Position numbers and translations under genes: made by a program
Part shown: piece after piece, positions 5,937-8,429 of the stretch
Layout of the letters: each line of letters opens with the position of its first letter
How positions within the stretch are numbered: the stretch's first letter is position 1
Notes under the pieces: generated by a model
The model's input: the letters and a program-made list of their open reading frames with translations, nothing else
The model's database searches: none
What the model was told of the DNA's origin: nothing
Assembly (NCBI GenBank): GCA_021833045.1
Contig: JAKBGP010000084.1
Location: 1-8,429, forward strand
DNA length: 8,429 nt
Reading direction: 5' to 3'
Origin: Thermoplasmata archaeon
Lineage (GTDB): Archaea > Thermoplasmatota > Thermoplasmata > Thermoplasmatales > Thermoplasmataceae

Positions 5937-6263
5937 TTACTTTCCACTCTTTGTGTTTTTACCTTTTGTGCCACTAGGAGCCTTCTTCCTTGATGTACTG
6001 CTCTTTACGACCCTCTTTCCCGATGATTTACTAATACCAAGCTGCTTCATCAATTCCTCAACAGTCTTTGCCTCAGAGATTTGCTTTGCTGCGTCTGGTT
6101 CCCCAATATAAAGAAGCCAGCTCTGAATATGCCCTTCCTTCAGATGATACTCTACGCACAGTGGATCTTCTTTAGACAGTCTAGCTATTTCGCTCTTAAG
6201 TTCTTTTAAATTTGAAGCCGAACCAACTTCAATTCCATAACTCTTAAAGTAAAACTTATCCAT
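5937..6263 (-). CDS. Small DUF5752-like protein with basic C-terminal tail
   Basis: A 108-residue cytoplasmic protein. Residues 1-75 form a compact alpha/beta domain with the pattern FYFKSYGIEVGSASNLKEL, then VEYHLKEGHIQSWLLYIGE, which I associate from memory with the archaeal DUF5752 family, of unknown function. The last 31 residues (78-108) are a low-complexity tail with 11 Lys/Arg, 8 Ser, 3 Thr and no acidic residue, resembling histone H1-type tails; nucleic-acid binding is a reasonable guess but unproven. The ATG at 6263 lies 28 bases from a TATA-like box, as for a leaderless mRNA. It is divergent from the DUF72 gene, whose start is 107 bases away, so the two may share regulation. There is no operon partner downstream. 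Confidence 0.8.
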   Translation of the reverse strand: MDKFYFKSYGIEVGSASNLKELKSEIARLSKEDPLCVEYHLKEGHIQSWLLYIGEPDAAKQISEAKTVEELMKQLGISKSSGKRVVKSSTSRKKAPSGTKGKNTKSGK

Positions 6264-6284
6264 ATATAATAAAGGATGAAAGGC

Positions 6285-6291
6285 ATTTAAA
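6285..6291 (-). promoter_or_regulatory. TATA box for the DUF5752-like gene
   Basis: TTTAAAT on the minus strand begins 28 bases before the ATG at 6263, giving a leaderless transcript with the same geometry as vat. Confidence 0.45.
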
Positions 6292-6344
6292 CATTACTAC
6301 CAGATTGTTAAAATGTTTGGCCTCAATTGTATCCAGTTGGAGAT

Positions 6345-6353
6345 ATTATAAAT
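6345..6353 (+). promoter_or_regulatory. TATA box for the DUF72 gene
   Basis: ATTATAAAT is a strong archaeal TATA match. The 27-28 base offset seen elsewhere would place the transcription start near 6373-6374, between the two candidate GTG starts at 6371 and 6377. Confidence 0.55.
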
Positions 6354-6370
6354 ATTGAGATTGACTATTT

Positions 6371-7183
6371 GTGTTTGTGTACACGGATGATCTTCATATG
6401 GGTTGTTCAGGATGGAGTTACAGCAGGTGGATTGGTAAATTTTATCCTGAAGGTTCTCATCTAAACAAACTCCTCTCCATGTATTCGAATACGTTCGACT
6501 CTGTTGAAGTTGATTCAACTTATTATTCTACTCCTTCAGTAAAAACAGTTTCATCATGGTACGAATCTACCACAACGAACTTTAAATTCTGCCCAAAACT
6601 TGACAGAACCATAACGCATGTTAATCTTCTCCGTGATGTAGAGGATAAACTTCAACTTTTCATTAGCAAAATGAGGTTGCTCCATAATAAATTAGGACCG
6701 ATTCTCATACAGTTCCCACCGTACCTTAATTTTGATCCTCGTCTCCTTGAGAATTTCATAAAAATATTGCCGAAGGATTTAGAATTTGCAGTTGAATTCA
6801 GGAATAATTCATGGCTGAATGATAAAACTAAGTCACTGCTTGAAAGTTATAATATTATAACAGTCTGGTCTGATTCCCCATTCACAAAGAAAGTATTATG
6901 GCACACAGGCAATTCTATCTATCTAAGACTGCTTGGAGATAGAAGTATTAATGAAACAGAATTTGGAACCGTTCAAAGGGAGAGGGATGATGATATAACA
7001 AGGTGGGCTGAGATTATAAGAAATGATGAAGGCAGAGTTGCATACATATTTGCAAATAATCATTATGAAGGATTCTCTCCGCACACAGTGGATCTGCTTA
7101 AGGAAAAACTTGGACTCGACAGGTCAACATGGCCAATAAATCATCCGGATGACAAGGATGATAGACAGACAACTCTTTTTTAG
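6371..7183 (+). CDS. DUF72 family protein (YecE-like)
   Basis: A 270-residue cytoplasmic protein of the DUF72 family, a TIM-barrel-like group of unknown activity found across bacteria and archaea. Family blocks appear in order: MGCSGWSYSRWIGKFYPEG (10-28), FDSVEVDSTYY, FKFCPKLDRTITH, LGPILIQFPP, FAVEFRNNSW, YLRLLGD and YIFANNHYEGFSPHTVDLL near the C-terminus. Full length for the family. The start is uncertain: GTG at 6371 and GTG at 6377 are both possible for a near-leaderless mRNA, the TATA spacing slightly favouring 6377. The ATG at 6398 has a GGATGAT upstream but would remove the first beta strand. It is monocistronic, with a six-T run over its TAG stop, and divergent from the DUF5752-like gene. 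No catalytic role should be assumed. Confidence 0.9.
   Translation: MFVYTDDLHMGCSGWSYSRWIGKFYPEGSHLNKLLSMYSNTFDSVEVDSTYYSTPSVKTVSSWYESTTTNFKFCPKLDRTITHVNLLRDVEDKLQLFISKMRLLHNKLGPILIQFPPYLNFDPRLLENFIKILPKDLEFAVEFRNNSWLNDKTKSLLESYNIITVWSDSPFTKKVLWHTGNSIYLRLLGDRSINETEFGTVQRERDDDITRWAEIIRNDEGRVAYIFANNHYEGFSPHTVDLLKEKLGLDRSTWPINHPDDKDDRQTTLF
7176..7181 (+). terminator. Oligo-T terminator overlapping the DUF72 stop
   Basis: Six T residues cover the last Leu-Phe codons and the first base of the TAG stop. A second T-rich tract occurs near 7266-7292, upstream of the vat promoter, and may back it up. Confidence 0.4.
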
Positions 7184-7305
7184 TCCTATCTAAAGATGAT
7201 AGTTATGCATTAAAATATTAGATATTAAGTTTGATAGAATGGGTATTAATTATATTAGGTAATTTCCTTTTAAAAGCAAGTAATATTTTATTTTAAGACT
7301 CTAAA

Positions 7306-7314
7306 ATTATATAG
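7306..7314 (+). promoter_or_regulatory. TATA box for vat
   Basis: ATTATATAG has its TTATAT starting 28 bases before the ATG at 7335, so the mRNA is expected to be leaderless. This spacing supports the ATG at 7335 over the in-frame ATG at 7350. Confidence 0.6.
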
Positions 7315-7334
7315 TGATTTGTCCTTATAGACAT

Positions 7335-8429
7335 ATGTCAGGTTCTAATATGGAAGGAATCACCTTAAGGGTTGCAGAGGCTAATTCTACTGACCCTGGG
7401 ATGTCCAGAGTAAGACTGGATGAGGATTCAAGGTTCCAGTTAAATGTGGAAATTGGAGATGTAGTAGAAATAGAAAAGTCCAAGAGAACTGTGGGAAGAG
7501 TTTTTAGAGCACGACCTGAAGATGAGAACAAGATGATTGTGAGGATTGACAGTGTAATGAGGAATAACTGTGGTGCCTCAATCGGTGATAAAGTAAAGGT
7601 CAAAAAAGTGAAGACCGATATAGCTACAAGAGTTGTTCTCGCACCAATTATTAGAAAGGAGCAGAGATTAAAGTTTGGTGAAGGTATAGATGATTTTGTT
7701 CAGAGGGCTCTCATTAGGAGGCCAATGATAGAACAGGATAATATAAGTGTTCCAGGACTTACTTTGGCAGGACACTCAGGTCTACTGTTCAAGGTTGTAA
7801 AGACTGTACCACCAAAGGTACCCATTGAAATTGGGGAAACTACAAAGATTGAAATAAGAGAAGAACCAGCTTCTGAGGTACTTGAGGACGTTTCAAGAAT
7901 AAGTTATGAAGATATTGGCGGGTTATCAGATCAGCTTGGAAAAGTCAGAGAAATAATAGAACTTCCACTCAAGCACCCTGAGCTATTTGAAAGACTGGGG
8001 ATAAGACCGCCAAAAGGTGTACTGCTGTTTGGTCCGCCAGGAACTGGAAAGACATTAATTGCAAGAGCGGTTGCAAATGAATCAGGGGCTAATTTCTTTT
8101 CAATAAACGGACCAGAGATAATGAGCAAATACTATGGACAGAGTGAGCAGAAACTGCGTGAAATATTCACGAATGCAGAAGAAAAAGAACCGTCTATAAT
8201 TTTCATAGATGAAATAGACTCCATAGCCCCAAAGAGGGAAGAGGTGCAGGGAGAGGTAGAAAGGAGGGTTGTCGCCCAGTTGCTGACACTTATGGATGGT
8301 CTAAAGGAAAGAGGTCACGTGATTGTGATTGGAGCCACCAACAGGATAGATGCAGTTGATCCTGCACTGAGAAGACCCGGAAGATTTGATCGGGAGATAA
8401 ATATCGGTGTGCCAGATAAGAAAGGAAGG
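7335..8429 (+). CDS. vat: VAT, Cdc48/p97-type AAA ATPase (3' partial)
   Basis: Hexameric cytoplasmic unfoldase, the archaeal homologue of p97/VCP, which threads proteins through its pore and can feed the proteasome. The window holds 365 codons of an expected 745 or so. Residues about 8-190 are the N-domain (double-psi barrel plus Nc part; for example [19 protein letters not shown]). The D1 AAA module follows: Walker A GPPGTGKT (233-240), pore loop KYYGQ, Walker B IIFIDE with Asp292 and Glu293, sensor-1 Asn336 in GATNRID, and the arginine-finger segment RRPGRFDR (346-353). The D2 module lies beyond the right edge. Similarity to Thermoplasma acidophilum VAT, from memory, is very high and is the main clue to the host. 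The start at 7335 is set by the TATA spacing; the next ATG (7350) is also compatible with the family. Confidence 0.97.
   Translation, partial: MSGSNMEGITLRVAEANSTDPGMSRVRLDEDSRFQLNVEIGDVVEIEKSKRTVGRVFRARPEDENKMIVRIDSVMRNNCGASIGDKVKVKKVKTDIATRVVLAPIIRKEQRLKFGEGIDDFVQRALIRRPMIEQDNISVPGLTLAGHSGLLFKVVKTVPPKVPIEIGETTKIEIREEPASEVLEDVSRISYEDIGGLSDQLGKVREIIELPLKHPELFERLGIRPPKGVLLFGPPGTGKTLIARAVANESGANFFSINGPEIMSKYYGQSEQKLREIFTNAEEKEPSIIFIDEIDSIAPKREEVQGEVERRVVAQLLTLMDGLKERGHVIVIGATNRIDAVDPALRRPGRFDREINIGVPDKKGR

Noticed and set aside
6297..6518. Minus-strand frame across the DUF72 promoter and 5' end
   Set aside because: It covers the divergent promoter region and the conserved start of DUF72, and its translation has no protein-like family pattern.
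7325..8128. Minus-strand frames opposite vat
   Set aside because: They are shadows of a strongly conserved AAA ATPase gene on the plus strand.

Overview
The window most likely comes from a member of the Thermoplasmatales (Thermoplasma, Ferroplasma, Picrophilus or Cuniculiplasma-like Euryarchaeota). The strongest evidence is the 3' edge, which carries the first 365 codons of a Cdc48/p97-type AAA ATPase that closely resembles the VAT protein of Thermoplasma acidophilum as I remember it. Other support: AT-rich DNA, Arg codons dominated by AGA/AGG, an archaeal tRNA without encoded CCA, and A/T-rich TATA boxes placed about 27-28 bases upstream of start codons, as expected for leaderless mRNAs. The genus cannot be fixed from the sequence alone.

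Layout. (1) Positions 2-2415, + strand: the 3' end of an ABC sugar-type importer operon. It holds a permease in which a MalF-like half and a MalG-like half share one polypeptide, then a MalK/UgpC-like ATPase that starts at a TTG overlapping the permease stop and has a strong GGAGGT site. The binding protein is presumably upstream, outside the window. (2) Positions 2412-3477, - strand: a two-gene operon of a hot-dog acyl-CoA thioesterase followed, with an 8-base overlap, by a HAD-family phosphatase. Its stop codon lies in the same TTAA as the stop of the ATPase gene. (3) A 220-bp divergent promoter region, then a MarR/SlyA-type regulator on + (3710-4171). (4) tRNA-Glu(CTC) at 4393-4467, +. (5) Positions 4524-5576, -: a 350-residue protein I do not recognise, with faint resemblance to Bat/HTH_10-type archaeal regulators. 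(6) Positions 5577-5936: a 360-bp stretch with no convincing gene but with two interlocked inverted repeats. (7) Positions 5937-6263, -: a small DUF5752-like protein with a lysine/serine-rich tail, divergent from (8) a DUF72 (YecE-like) protein on + at 6371-7183. (9) From 7335: vat, cut by the window end.

Most of this is ordinary chromosomal housekeeping with short operons and divergent promoters. There is no mobile element, CRISPR array or defence cluster. The items that deserve a second look are the fused permease, the unknown 350-residue protein, the interlocked repeats at 5734-5814 and the histone-tail-like C-terminus of the small DUF5752-like protein.
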